Shown: positions 22,001-33,613 of the stretch, piece by piece | Numbering within the stretch: position 1 is the first letter of the stretch | How the letters are laid out: each line of letters begins with the position of its first letter | From: Acanthamoeba castellanii str. Neff | Taxonomy: Eukaryota > Discosea > Longamoebia > Acanthamoebidae | Direction of reading: 5' to 3' | Length of the DNA: 55,787 nucleotides | NCBI RefSeq assembly: GCF_000313135.1 | Contig: NW_004457375.1 | Location: forward strand, 1 to 55,787 | Position numbers and translations under genes: made by a program | The notes under the pieces: model-generated | Told to the model about the DNA's origin: nothing | The model's database searches: none | What the model saw: only the letters and a program-made list of their open reading frames with translations

Positions 22001-25000
22001 GGCGACGCAGGAGGCGAGGAGGCGGAGGAAGGCCACCTGGCGCTTCTGGGTGTCGCGCTGCCACCACGACCGCAGGAGGGAGCGCGAGCAGTGGCGCGCG
22101 ATGTGGAGGAAGCACGCCAGCCACTCGCCCTTCTCCCGCTCGTCGAGCTGGTCCGCGCGCTCGGCCGTCAGCACGACGAACGGGAAGTAAAGGTTGGCCA
22201 CCCGCTCGCGCAGGGCCGGCCGCTGGTAGCGCTCGTCGTGCTCGTGCTTCTTAAGTATGTTGCGGAGGGTGATGATGGCCTGGGTGCGGAGCGCGGGCGG
22301 CTCGTCGCGCGACATGTCGATCTGCTTGAGGAGCAGCCCGGCCAGGAAGTGCTGCCGCCACCACTGGTCGAGGAGCTGGCCCAGGTCGAGCGACTCGATG
22401 GGCCGGATGACCGGCAGGTTGAGCGGAATGTAGTGCTCGTAGTCCATCAGGATCTGCAGGAACTTGAACTTGCCCAGGATCGCGTGCTGGTCCTTCATCC
22501 CCCGCACGTACTCATAGACCTGCACATACATGGCACACGACACGCACGAGACGACAGCACGCACGGCAGCACGCACGGCACAAGACACGACACGCGTGAG
22601 TAAAGGAAGGGGGGGGGTGGAGGGGGGCGTGTGCGCACCATGTTGAGGACGAGGCCGCGGTCCATGACGGCGAAGAGTTTTCGGAGGAGGATGGGGAAGT
22701 TGGAGAGGGCGTCGAGGCTCTGTACCGCCCGGTCGGAGAACAGGAACCGCACCAGCCGCGCCAGCCCGCAACTAAACTGTGCACTGAAGCGCGTCTTTCG
22801 GTTCTGACTTTTTCCTGTGTGTCGTGTGCGTGTCGTGTGCGTGTCGTGTCGTGTCGTGTGTGCGTGTCGTGTGTCACGGGTCAGCAGACGAGCAATGACG
22901 CGGACGAGAGAGGCTCCGTACGGAGGTGGGGCGAGGAGTGGACGTGGAGGGTCATGGACTTGGTGAGCACGTCGAGGAGGAAGCGGTTGCCGGTGAAGCC
23001 CTCGAGCGCCTCGTGACGGCGGGAGAGGAGCAGGAGCCAGTGGTGGCACAGCTCCTCGTAGAGGAGGTAGGGCGCGCGGTCCGGGTTGCGGAACATGTAG
23101 CGCACGTAGGAGGTGAGGAGCGCGTTGTGGTCGGCCCGGGTGCCGGTGCCCTTCTCGATGGCGCGCACGAGGTGGATGAGCGCCAGGAAGGCCTCCTTGC
23201 GCCGCTTGGGCTGGTCGTGGCTGGCCATGAGGTAGAACAGCTCGTTGAGCAGCACCGGCATGTAGTGCACGCACGTGAGCGCGTCGAGCTTGCTCAGCCC
23301 GCGCAGGATGTCCGACTCGGTCTGGTCGAGCGCAAAGTTCCACGACGCCATCGTCACCTTGCGCTCCTCGGCCGCCACGCTCCGCGACGTCTGGGGCGGC
23401 CGCCCGACATCATCGCCGCCGCTGCCGCTGCCGCCATCATCAGCGCCACCCGCTGAGGCCGCGGCCTCGCCACTGTCGGCACAACCTGCGCCGACGCCGG
23501 CGGCTAACGAGGGGCGTGGGCGGACCAGCTCGAAGAAGCGGCAGAGGGGCTCGTCGGGTGGATAGACCGACGAGACGACGTGGGTCGATACGGCGAAGGC
23601 CGGGTGCTGCTTGTCGGCCTCGAGGCCCGCCTTGCCCCCGGCACTGGAGGCCGACGCCGACGAGCGCTGCTGCTGCGAGCTGCCGCCGCTGCCGCCGGGG
23701 CCGCCGACGACGCTGCTAGCGGTCGAGTGCTGCGAGAAGCTGCGCGGGCGGAGGGCCGGCCCGAGCGCGAGGTAGGCCGCGGGGAAGTCGCGCGCCCAGG
23801 TGATGGGCAGGGCCTGGCGGCCGTTGGGCACGACGCAGTGGTTGGTGAAGAGGGGCAGCACGGCGTGGCCGATGACGGTGGCCGAGTCCTTGCGGTGGCC
23901 CGGGTGGACGTGGAGGAAGGTGAAGAGAAGGTGGTGGCGCGGCGTGAGGCGCGCCGGCAGCCGCACCTTGAGCTCGTCCCAGTAGCGCGGCTTGCGCTCG
24001 TGCATGTGCATCGACGCGGCGCTGACCTCGTGCCACCGGCCCGACCCCGACCGGCCGCACATGACCGGCAGCGCGCGCCCGCCGCCGGCGTCGTCGTCGT
24101 CCTTGAGCCGCGCCTCGACCAGCAGGTTGGGGCTCGACGGCCCGCCCTTGGCCAGGTGCACGCCCTCCGGGTAGACGTAGAGCCAGTTGACGTAGCTCGT
24201 GTAGGCCTCGCGCTGGCCGCCCTCGAAGCTCATCACCTCGCGGATGAGCTGCGACACGTCGGGCCGCGGGTTGTCGGCAAAGGGCAGCAGCGGGTGGAAG
24301 CCCGGGTCGAGCCTGTGAGGCAGCGTCTCCTCGTCCTGGATGCGCTGCAGCGTGACGTGCAGGCAACCGCTCAGCGACCGCTTGCTGCCACCGCCCACGG
24401 CTATGCTGCCGCCGGCGGTGCCGGCCGCGCCGCCGACCGAAGCGCCCGAGGCCTCGCTGCGCTTGCGACCGCCCGACGCGGCCCTCTCGGCGGCCTTCTC
24501 CGCCGACGACGAGAGGCCGGCGAGGGCTTCGAACAGGGCCTCTTCGTCGACGACGCCGCGGGCCGGCAGCAGGGGGTCGACCCGGAGCCGCCCGCTGGCC
24601 CGTAGGACGCCGTTCTCGGCGAACACCGGGAGCGCTCCCCAGCCGAGCACTTGGAGCGGCGGCGGCCGCCCGCCCGACGCGGCGGCCCACTGCTCGATGG
24701 CCTGGAGCAGCTCCTGCTGGGCCTTGGCCGGGTCGCGCGGCTTCCAGTGCTTGGGCTTGTAGTAGAACGTCTCCTGCTCCTTGTCGAGCTCGGTCAACAG
24801 CAGCCGCTCCACGCGCACCACCAGGTGGATCAACGGCGACGGCGCCACCACCGTGAAGAGCGCCTGCACACACAACCCGACACACACTCGAGTGAGCGCA
24901 CGACACACACACACACACACACGCTGCACGCAACACGACACGAGCGCGCACCTTGTTGGCTTGTGTGTCGCTGTCGACGGCTGTGCCGGAGGCCTTGGCG

Positions 25001-27356
25001 ATGGCCTTGAGCACGGCCTCGTTGTTGTGGTCGAAGTAGAAGGTCTCCGAGATCCGGCGCTTGGTGCCCAGGTGGTAGAGCGCCGCGCTGCAGAACAGCG
25101 GCTCCCACGCCTCGCCCGCCTGCCACTGTAGCCGCTCGCAGCTCACCAGCAGCTTCGTGGCCCTGTGTCGTTGCATCCAACACGCCACGAGGCCAAACAA
25201 ACGTTTGTGAGCTTCAACTGCTCTTCACGTCCAAGGCGGGAAACTTGGGGGGGGGAGCGTACACTGGCGGGGTGAAGGGGTTGTGGGGCGGAGCGGGGGG
25301 TAGTGAGGAAGCCGAGGAGGATGTAGATGCGGTGCGCTCCTTGGGAGTGTGCGGCGAGGATGCAGAGGGGTCGTCCGCTACTTGGCCGTGCAACTAGAAC
25401 ACGCAACCCCCCCCCAACAACAACAAGAGCTCACTCGGTGAGTGAGCTGTACCCTCTTCTTCGGGGGTGTCACAAGGCAGCGGCACCTTCTCTACGAACG
25501 ACCGCAGGTGGTCGTCACCGGTGCGCCCCTCGCACACCGCCTCGTCGAGGGTGGTCTTCTCCGCATCTTCCTCGCTCTCCTGCCAAGTTGATTTGATTAA
25601 AAGTCAGTACTCAACAAAGGCTGTTGCTGTTGGGGTAGGACCTTGGACAGGGCGAGGGCGGGGATCGAGGAAGCCAAGGAGGACGACGGCAAAGGTACTG
25701 CTGCCGACTGAGCAAAACCGCCAAGAAGGGGGTTGTGGTGATTAACCTGCTCAAGCCACTGGCAGTGGAAGAGGGAGTAGCTGGCGGTACCAATCGACTG
25801 AGCTTCCTGTCGTGGATCAGCAGCTCCGTGTCTGACCGGCCAGCGAATAGAGGATTCAGGGATACACTGCACAAGAAGGTGATGCCCGACGTTAGCGAGA
25901 AGGAGCTGGGAGGAGACTCCATTCCTCTACAACTCGTGCGTACCGAGGTGCAGAGGGGTTGACGATGCTCGAACCGGACGAAGGGGCCGAGTAGCGATGT
26001 GTGATGGTGGGGTGTGAGATCACTGAGCCGGGAGAGGAGGTGACCGACGATGGCGAAGACGATGCGGCGGTGGCGGACGAGGCGGCCGTGCCCCGCGGGG
26101 CGATGGTGGGGTGCACGATGGTGGATCCCGATGTGTGGAAGAGGCGCCCCGCCGTGACGTTGGTCGAGGAGACCATCGGCATGGGCGAGGTCATGGTGAC
26201 GCCCGACGAGAGGTTGGTAGTGGTGCCCGGCTCGAGGGCCGTGGGTGCGTAGTTGTAGCGCACCACTGTCCACGGCGCAGTGAAGCTCTCCACGCATGCA
26301 CGCAGCCAGCCGTCCAGCCCGTGGCTTTCAGTACCCCTCTCCAACAGTTCGCTCTGTTCATCGACGTCAGAAGCAATAAAAGAGGCACACGACACGACAA
26401 GACACGACAAGACACGACACGACCAACGACACGACCAACGACACGACACGCACACCGGAATGAGTTCATACCGGTACAGTCGAAACTGATGAGCGTTGAG
26501 CGCGAGGCTCGGAGAGAACGGAAACGTCATCGTCAGGGAAGAGGAAGTGGGCTGCGAGTGGGTCGTTCTGAAGGTCTGGCCCGCAGTAACGCTCTTCGAA
26601 GTCGCTCCAGCTCATGCCGGCCGACCCTTCGGGGCGCTGACCCCCCGCGCCCGCCAGCTCCTCGGGCTCGTCGCCCATCGGGTGGAGCCCCTCGCCGCCG
26701 CCCGGGACCAAGTCGGCCATATCGTCGCCGTCCACGCTCTGCTGGTCACCACCGCCCATTGGGGTGAGGCCGACCCCGGCAGGAGGCATCTCTCCAGAGG
26801 TGCGCAGGGGCGGCGGCCCAGATGAGTCGCGTCTTGCTATGGTGCCGCTGTTGTTGGGAGTGCTGGGCGAGGCTGGGCTGCTGGAGGCCAGGCTATGATG
26901 GGTGGGCGTAGATGGCGGCTGTGGTTGCTGTTGTTGATGTTGGTCCTTCTCCTTTTCCTTCTGATCTTTGGATGAATCGATGGCCCCGCCCCGCAGCAGC
27001 ATGGCCTTGAGGGATTTTGTACGCCGGTGCAGCCTGGCCTTGGGCTTGGCCTCCTTCTCCTTGGGCTCCTTTGCTCCCTTGTCGCTGGTCTTCGACGGGG
27101 TGGGTATCTTGCGGAACATGGATGACAGACCCTTGGTGCTGAGGGGCGATGAGGCCGGCGAGCTGCTGCTCTCCTCCATCAGAGCGGCCTCGACCGCAAC
27201 GCGAGGGCTCGAAGAAGAACATGATCGCTCCCCACCCCCTCCTGGGATTCCATCGTCGGGGGTGGATTCGGTGTCACGGCTATGTTCGGCTGTGCTGTCG
27301 CAGCTCTCGTCCTCCACGCTGTCCTCGCTGGGGTCAACGTCGCTGCTGGCTTCCAT
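19094..27356 (-). CDS. DOCK-family (zizimin-like, C/D class) guanine-nucleotide exchange factor
   Basis: The largest gene here, with well over 15 exons and roughly 2,000 residues, starts MEASSDVDPSEDSVEDE at the ATG at 27356. The Ser-rich N-terminus contains FEERYCGPDLQNDPLAAHFLFPDDD and WLRACVESFTAPWTVVRYNY, which resemble the N-terminal region of DOCK-C/D proteins. Next comes WEPLFCSAALYHLGTKRRISETFYFD. A DHR-1 (C2-like) domain follows (NWLYVYPEGVHLAKGG, LLFTFLHVHPGHRKDSATVIGHAVLPLF), then a helical armadillo-like midsection. The C-terminal DHR-2 catalytic region has KIADNIGDPETTADFYRRISEDYFDSPDLRARWLENLAEFH, then FPVYFRVGFYGPKAEELQGKEFIYKVPGETRLG, then KLYIQLGPVTP. It ends ALREAIRVYTDV. 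DHR-2 domains activate Rac or Cdc42. The target here cannot be read from sequence alone. Several internal exon edges, especially at 25.2-26.0 kb, are approximate. Confidence 0.9.
20642..20728. repeat. (TCGTG)n pentamer repeat in a DOCK intron
   Basis: About 17 perfect tandem copies of TCGTG on the plus strand (CACGA in gene sense) in one DHR-2 intron. Confidence 0.95.
21480..21600. repeat. TCGTG-family degenerate repeat in a DOCK intron
   Basis: Mixed copies of TCGTG, TCGTTGG and TCGTGTGG on the plus strand, between two DHR-2 exons of the minus-strand DOCK gene. Confidence 0.85.
26388..26456. repeat. ACACGAC/ACAAG repeat in DOCK intron 1
   Basis: Tandem ACACGACAAG and ACGACCA units filling the first DOCK intron, just upstream of the GTATGA donor at about 26471. 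Confidence 0.8.
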
Positions 27357-27848
27357 CTTCTATTCCCCTTTCCCCTTTCTATATTACCGGTGTGTCCCTC
27401 TTTTTCTATGTTAACCGCTTGTTTCGGTTTCGCTCTGTGTGCCACCCCCCCCCTCCCTTTGAAGCTTGGTATTGCTTTGGTTGAACAGCACCAGCTCGCC
27501 AAGCAACCTTCATGGCTGAGATAAGGCAATTACGCAAAGCGATACCGCGATTTATCCTGCGACCAACCCAACGCACGTGTTGAGCGTAGGCAAACTCATT
27601 GCAACGATTGTTGTGTCGCAGTGCTGATACCACGGTATGCTCTCACACCAAGCAAGGCTCTCTAGGGTTGGTGCTGCGCTGCAGTGCAGGCCAAGAAAGC
27701 CAAACCTGGCGGTGTACACGAGCATTCTTGCTGGTAGGGAGAAATCAGCGATGAATCGCAGGAAACTCAATGACACTTCGGGGTTGAAATCTGCGGGTTG
27801 GAAGTCGTTGCCCGCAAATTCGTTCATTCTCACATTCACGATCTCTTC
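27357..27848. promoter_or_regulatory. Divergent intergenic region, DOCK and P-protein genes
   Basis: 492 bases between the start codons of the DOCK gene (-) and the P-protein gene (+). An open frame on the minus strand (27552-27917) covers most of it but has no family resemblance and overlaps the P-protein start. I see no RNA gene or repeat. It presumably holds both promoters. Confidence 0.5.
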
Positions 27849-30800
27849 ATGGCGACCACGCCTGCCCGCGGCGAGGAGGCTGGGGAGCCTGGCGGCGAGG
27901 GTCACACGTTTCGGCACATCACGATGGGCTACGGCTCATTCTCTACGCCGGCCGCCTCCCGGCTCGTCGCTCCACCTCCGCCCTTCACGCCCGAGACCTT
28001 CTCGCTACTCGAATCTAAACGACTCGAACTGCTGCGCGAAGATGCCGATGCAGAATCGCGCCATTACGAAGTCAATGAGCTGCTCGAGCGGGAGGCCAGA
28101 CAGCACTCGCTCCTCTACCGGGCCTTCCGCGGGTTCTTCGAGTCGCGAAAGTACCACAAGGAGCGCAAGTGGTTCCTCTCCCTCCCCTGGAACACCATAC
28201 GCATCATCACAATCTCGACCCTCTTCTTCTTTGCTCTCTTTGTCTTCGTCCAGCAGACCGTACGTTCCCCGTTTTTTGTATTTATTTTTATTATCGGTTA
28301 CAATTTACTACGTTGTTTTTTAAATTTTACAAATATTAATTTATTTTAATTTATTTATCTGGTGTGGCCCGGGCCTTGCAGGCTCCTGACTCTGGACGCG
28401 CGCACGAGCCGCCAACCAACATCCGCGCTGTGGCGTCGGGCATCCCATTCATATCCTCTCCTTCCTCCTTGTCAAGAGCGTGTTGCGTGTTGCGTGTTGC
28501 GTGTGTGCGGTGTGTCCCAAGCGCGCGCGCCCGATTGTGCGTATTGGTGTATAGTCCTTAACTCGCGCCGCACGTGGAAGAGCTGAAGTCGCAGGGCACC
28601 CACAAGGTCAAGCTCTACTTCGTGGCGCCGGGCATCTACAACACGAGCTTCTCCCACTTCCCGCCACAAGTCCACCTCCTCTTCTTCCTTCAGGGCAAGA
28701 CCCCGCAGGCCGACCCAACAGCCAACGGCAGCGCCACGTGGGACGCCCTCGACACCTTCGTCCACACCATCACCGCTCCCCACGGTTCGTCATGTGGCCG
28801 CCGCCCGCCACATTCCTGACTGCATGCACCACATTCCTTACCTGACTCTCAACCCTTGTGAAACGGAATGCAATGGAATGTGCCCAACAGGCAACGAGGA
28901 CACGGAGCAGCACACGCACACGTTCTCGGTGTCGGACGAGACGCGGGACCAATACGAGGCCCTGCGGCTGGTGGTCAACACCAACACCCACCAGCCCATC
29001 GCTCTCCAACTCCAGGTCCTCACACTCGGCTGGCTCGGCTCTCACGAGGTTCGCCTCCCGTCATCTCGCTTCGCTCCATTTCTCTGTTTCGTCTGACCAT
29101 GTGTTCCGTGTGTCGTGTGTGTCGTGTCGTGTCGTGTGTGCCATGTGTGTCGTGTCCAGGTGGCGATCGGAATTTTGATTTTGGTGGCGGTCTATGTGCT
29201 GATCGTCTTCGAGCTGGTGCATCGCGCCATTGCCGCCCTTGTGGGATCTTTTTGGGCTCTCGCCTTCCTCAGCGCTGTCGAACAGCGCCCCTCCTTCGAC
29301 GACGTACATAACCAACCACACGCATACGCACACCGCACACGCACATGCGCACGCACACCGCACACCGCACACCGCACACGATACGCAGTAACATGAGTGA
29401 TGGTGTAATGACGGTAGGTGGTGTCGTGGATCGACTTTGAGACGATCGTGTTCCTGTTCGGAATGATGACCCTCGTGGGTATCTTCTCCGAGACGGGCTT
29501 CTTCGAGTGGAGCGCCATCCGCGCCTACAAACTGTCCGGCGGCAACATCTGGCACCTCGTCGTCATGCTCGTACCTCTTCTCTCTTTCTCCCCCCCCCCT
29601 CTCGCGTTCATTCTTTCAGTCGCTCACCTCGGTTCTGGCGGCGGCGGCCAGGTGGTGTTTTCGGGGGTGACGTCGTCCGTGCTGGACAACGTCACGGAGG
29701 TGCTCCTGGTGGTGCCCGTTACCCTCCGGCTGTGCAAGGTGATCGACGTCGACCCGCTGCCCGTCGTCATCGCCATTGTAGTACGTCTTCGATCTTTTAT
29801 CAATATCTTTACACACGGCACACGGCACACGGCACACGACACACGGCACACGACACACGACACACGACACACGGCATACACCCTCTCTCTAATGATAGTA
29901 TAATAATACATAATAACAACAACAATCAATTGACTCGTATGTGTCGTGACATGCGCAGATATTCAGTAATATTGGAGGAACGGCCACGGGAATCGGTGAC
30001 CCGCCGAACATCCTCATCATCTCCAACTCCCACCTTCAGGCCACCGAACTCGTCGACTTCAACGTCTTCACCTACCACATGGCACCTGGTCCGCTCCCCC
30101 CCCCTGCGTCGCGTCGCGTTCGTTCTTTGTAGGGTCGGCGTAGCGCCTAACTCGGGCGGTGTGTTTGTGTGCAGGAGCGGCGTTGGCGTTCGTGGTAACG
30201 TTGCTTTACTTCTGGAAAACGTACCACCACCTCTTCCAGCGGTCCTACGTCGACCCCGTCCTCAAGGAGATCGAGATATGGAAACGCACCGCCGACAAAC
30301 TCGAACTGGTGCGTGTCATGTCGTGCGTGTGCGTGTGCGTGTGCGTGTGCGTGTGCGTGTGCGAACTCTCACGCTCACTGTTCGGCGCGTGCAGGCGGCG
30401 ACGGATGAGGAGAAGAACGTGCAGACCAAGCTGCTGGAGTACATCGACGTGCTGGAGAAGCACATGGAGGCCAAGCAGCAGGCCAAGGAGGAGAAGCAGC
30501 GGCTCATGCACGAGAGCCGCATGGCCGCCTCGTCGGCCCTCATGATCGAGGCCGAGGGCGAGTGCGACGGCGGCGACGGCGGCGGCGGCGGCGGCGACGA
30601 GGAGGGCAAGCTCGACATCCACGCCCTCGAGCGCAAGTACCGCATCCGCGACGTGCCCCTCTTCATCAAGAGCGTGTCGGTCATCTTCGGGGTGGTGGCC
30701 CTCTTCTTCATCCACCCCTTTGTCTCCTCCATCCACCTCAACATCCCGTGGATCGCCATTCTCGGCGCCCTCCTGCTTCTGGTGCGCACCACCACTCCGC

Positions 30801-31704
30801 TCGACACACGCACCAGGCCATTCATTGTGTGTCGTGTCGCGTCGTGTCGTGCGTGTCATGTTGCGTGTGTCGTGTCGCGTGCGTCGATACAGACGATCAT
30901 CGACGCGAAGGAGTTGGAGCCCATCCTGGCCAAGGTGGAGATGGGAACCCTCTTCTTCTTCGCCGGCCTCTTCGTGCTCATGCGCTGCCTCGAGGAAATG
31001 GGGGTGATGCTCTTCTTTGCCCGCATGACCGCCGACATTGTGTCCATTTTCCCCGAGGTACGCACCACGGCACACACACACGGCGCACACGACACACACG
31101 CGACATACATCACGACGCACACGACGCACATGACACACACGCGACACACATCGCGACACACGACATACGCTCTGCTCGACTCAGTCTCCTTTGTATTCCC
31201 AAACGACTGCAGGGCCGTATTCGTCTGTGCTTCGCCATCTTGCTGTTGATGTGGGTGTGCGCGCTGGTCTCGGCATTCATCGACAACATCCCGTTCACCA
31301 CGACCATGGTGCCCGTGGTGGTGGAGCTCTCGCAGAGCGGCCTCGGCCTCCCGCTCCAGCCGCTCGTTTGGGCCGTCGCCTTTGGCGTGTGCCTCGGCGG
31401 CAACGGCACTCTCATCGGTACACACAACACACACAACACACGGCACACGACACACGACACAACACGACACACGACACACGACACACACGGCACACGTCCT
31501 ACGACAAAGGTTTTGCTCAACGTTGGGTGGTGTGCAGGAGCTTCGGCGAACGTGGTGGCGGCGGGCATAGCGGAGCAATCGGGGACGCACATCAGCTTTG
31601 CCAAGTTTTTCGCCATGGGCTTCCCGTGCATGCTCATCTCCACGGCCACGGCCTCCGTCTATCTCATCATTACCCACGTCATCTTCCCCTGGTACAGCGG
31701 CTGA
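27849..31704 (+). CDS. P-protein (OCA2)/ArsB-type 12-TM ion transporter
   Basis: It begins [14 protein letters not shown] at the ATG at 27849 and ends VIFPWYSG. A cytosolic N-terminus and first membrane helix ([18 protein letters not shown]) lead into a lumenal loop ([16 protein letters not shown]), as in OCA2. The transporter core follows: [18 protein letters not shown], then [27 protein letters not shown], then [24 protein letters not shown] and [19 protein letters not shown]. The second inverted half has [32 protein letters not shown] and [21 protein letters not shown]. The paired SxxxDN and [14 protein letters not shown] / [12 protein letters not shown] motifs are the family's discontinuous substrate-binding hairpins. 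OCA2 tunes melanosome pH; here an acidic endo-lysosomal compartment or contractile vacuole is more likely. The exon after 28382 is uncertain. Confidence 0.88.
29814..29877. repeat. CACACGA/CACACGG intronic repeat
   Basis: Tandem ACACGGC and ACACGAC heptamers just after the donor region of a P-protein intron. Confidence 0.85.
30316..30361. repeat. (GTGTGC)n intronic repeat
   Basis: Seven or so GTGTGC units in the P-protein intron that follows residues RTADKLEL. Confidence 0.85.
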
Positions 31705-31937
31705 GCCTCGCTTTGCGTCATTATTTATTGTAGCCGATTTGGGATTTTAAAAAACAAAACAAAGTGTACAGCTTTTTCCTTCGGGACATATTTATTTGTT
31801 ATTTGTTCTGTACTTTATTTTAGATTATTTATGCATTTTTGGAGCGTTGTGAAACCACTTCCGCCGAAAAAACAAAAAAATCAGGAATAAATTCTTTAAA
31901 TGGGAAAACTATGTACAGAGTGTTGCACTGCAACGGG

Positions 31938-33445
31938 TCACTTGGCGTCGGTTCGTCTCCTCTTGCGTTTGGCGATTCGGGCGGGTGGTTGCTGCTTTCT
32001 CCTCTTGCCGCCTTGTGTGTCCTCTTCTTCGTCGTCATCAATGTCTTCCACCTCTTCCTGTTCCTCGTCTTCGTCTTCTTCTTTGGGCTCCTGCTTCACA
32101 CCGCGCTTCTTCTCTTCTTTCTCTTCCACTTCTTCCTGCTCCTCTTCCTCCTCTTCGTTCTTTGGCTCGATCTTGATGTTCTTCTGCTCTTCGTCCATCG
32201 GCTCTGTCTTGACCTTCTTCTTCTCGTCCTTCGTGGTGGCATCAGGCCCAGGCTCGCCCGCCTTTTTCGCCTTGACCTTCTCCGCCTTGACGGTGGGGTT
32301 GAAGAAGGTAAGGATGCCGTGCTTCTTGCTCGCCAGCCGATCCACCGGCACCAGACACTCGGGCGAGTTCTGTTCGCCACATCGCCAACCGCACGACACG
32401 ACACGAGACACGAGACACGAGACACGAGACACGAGACACGAGACACGAGACACGAGACACGAGACACGAGACACGACACGCGCACACAACAAGCATGATG
32501 AGAAGGCGCTCTCTGGGAGGAAGCATTGGGTTCGTTGATAGAAGGTACGTTTTTGATGGAGTTGACCATGGTGGAGACCTTGTCGAACACGACGTGCTCG
32601 CCCTTGTAGGGCCTCAGCAGGCGCAGCACCTCGCTCGACGGGTCGTTGCCGTCGGCCCGCAGCCACATCTCCCTCGCCTCCTCGCTCCCCAGGATCACCG
32701 GCATGCGGTCCTGCAGAAGAAGAAGAAGAAGAAGAAGACAGTCAGGAAACAGCTCTGTGTGAAGAGGGTGGTGTCGGCGGTGGCGGGTGGTACGTGGATG
32801 TGGGCGAGCTGTGGGCTGCTCTCGGTGGTGACGACGGTGCAGGTGTAGCGCTTCTCGCCCGTCTTGGGGTCGGTCCACACGTCGTACATGCCGGCGAGAT
32901 AGAGGAGCTGCTGCGGGTCGTCGCTGTGGATGTAGAACGGAATCTTTTGGCCCTTCTCCGTGATCCATTCGAAGTAGCTGAAGACCCGCGAGAGCGCACA
33001 TGGTTAGCCATGCAGTGCTACACAAAAAAAATTGAAATAATAAATAAATATAAAAAAGTAAAAGCTGTACCCGCTGACGAGGATGATGCAGCGCTTGCGC
33101 TTGACGACACCTCGCCACAGGTTGTTGGTGGTAAGTGACTCGGCACGAGCGTTGATTGTGTGCATCTTGACGGTTCCGTCCTTGCTCCAGCTCGGCACCT
33201 GGTCACACAAGATTGAATCTTTTGAGTAAGGTGCGAGAGATCTTCTTTGATGTGCAACGTACCAGGCCCCAGCGCATGAGCTTTAGTATGGGTTGGCCGT
33301 CGGCGTCGAGAAGCATGGCCACGTGCATCTGGTGCGGCGCGATGTTGTACGAGGGCTTGTACTCCTCCGCGCCCTCGAACGCCTTGGCATGGGTCTGCTT
33401 CTGAATCTCCTCCGGCGCTAGTGTGCACGCTGCCCTACCACACAT
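31938..33445 (-). CDS. HMCES: HMCES/YedK-type SRAP-domain DNA-protein crosslink protein
   Basis: Five exons, starting MCGRAACTLAPEEIQ at the ATG at 33445. Cys2 directly after the initiator Met is the conserved nucleophile that forms a thiazolidine link to abasic sites in single-stranded DNA. Other SRAP hallmarks are YKPSYNIAPHQ, MRWGLVPSWSKD, the catalytic region INARAESL, LVSGYFEW and the split motif IH/DRMPVIL carrying the active histidine. A family-typical NSP (NSPECLVPVD) follows. The C-terminal tail of about 140 residues is highly acidic. It holds three Psi-K-x-E motifs (VKTEP, IKIEP, VKQEP) and a basic stretch KRRKQQPPARIAKRKRRR likely to be a nuclear localisation signal. The enzyme shields abasic sites at replication forks. 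Confidence 0.94.
32401..32474. repeat. (ACACGAG)n heptamer repeat, intronic
   Basis: About 10.5 perfect copies of ACACGAG on the plus strand in the last intron of the HMCES gene. Confidence 0.95.
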
Positions 33446-33593
33446 CTTTCTTTCCTCTTCTTCGATCTCTCTTGCTCGTTGGTGTTCTGTCGTTAGCGGC
33501 TAGCCGTTGCGCTCGTTAAGTTGTGTTTTTCTGTTTCGAAGAAAAAATTGTCAATTTAAAAACTAATTTCACACGAAACTAAATAATATTTCA

Positions 33594-33599
33594 TTTATT
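33594..33599 (-). terminator. AATAAA polyadenylation signal for the MAPEG gene
   Basis: The minus strand reads AATAAA 14 bases past the MAPEG stop codon, within the 168-base gap before the HMCES start. Confidence 0.45.
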
Positions 33600-33613
33600 G
33601 TTTGGCCCGGACC

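Noticed and set aside
23716..25200. Arg/Ala/Gly-rich minus-strand frame overlapping DOCK exons
   Set aside because: It is an alternative frame of the same exons with no DHR-1 homology; the frame read as LYVYPEGVHLAKGG is the real one.
27552..27917. Minus-strand open frame of about 120 codons in the DOCK/P-protein intergenic region
   Set aside because: It has no recognisable motif, overlaps the start of the P-protein coding exon, and has no obvious partner exons.
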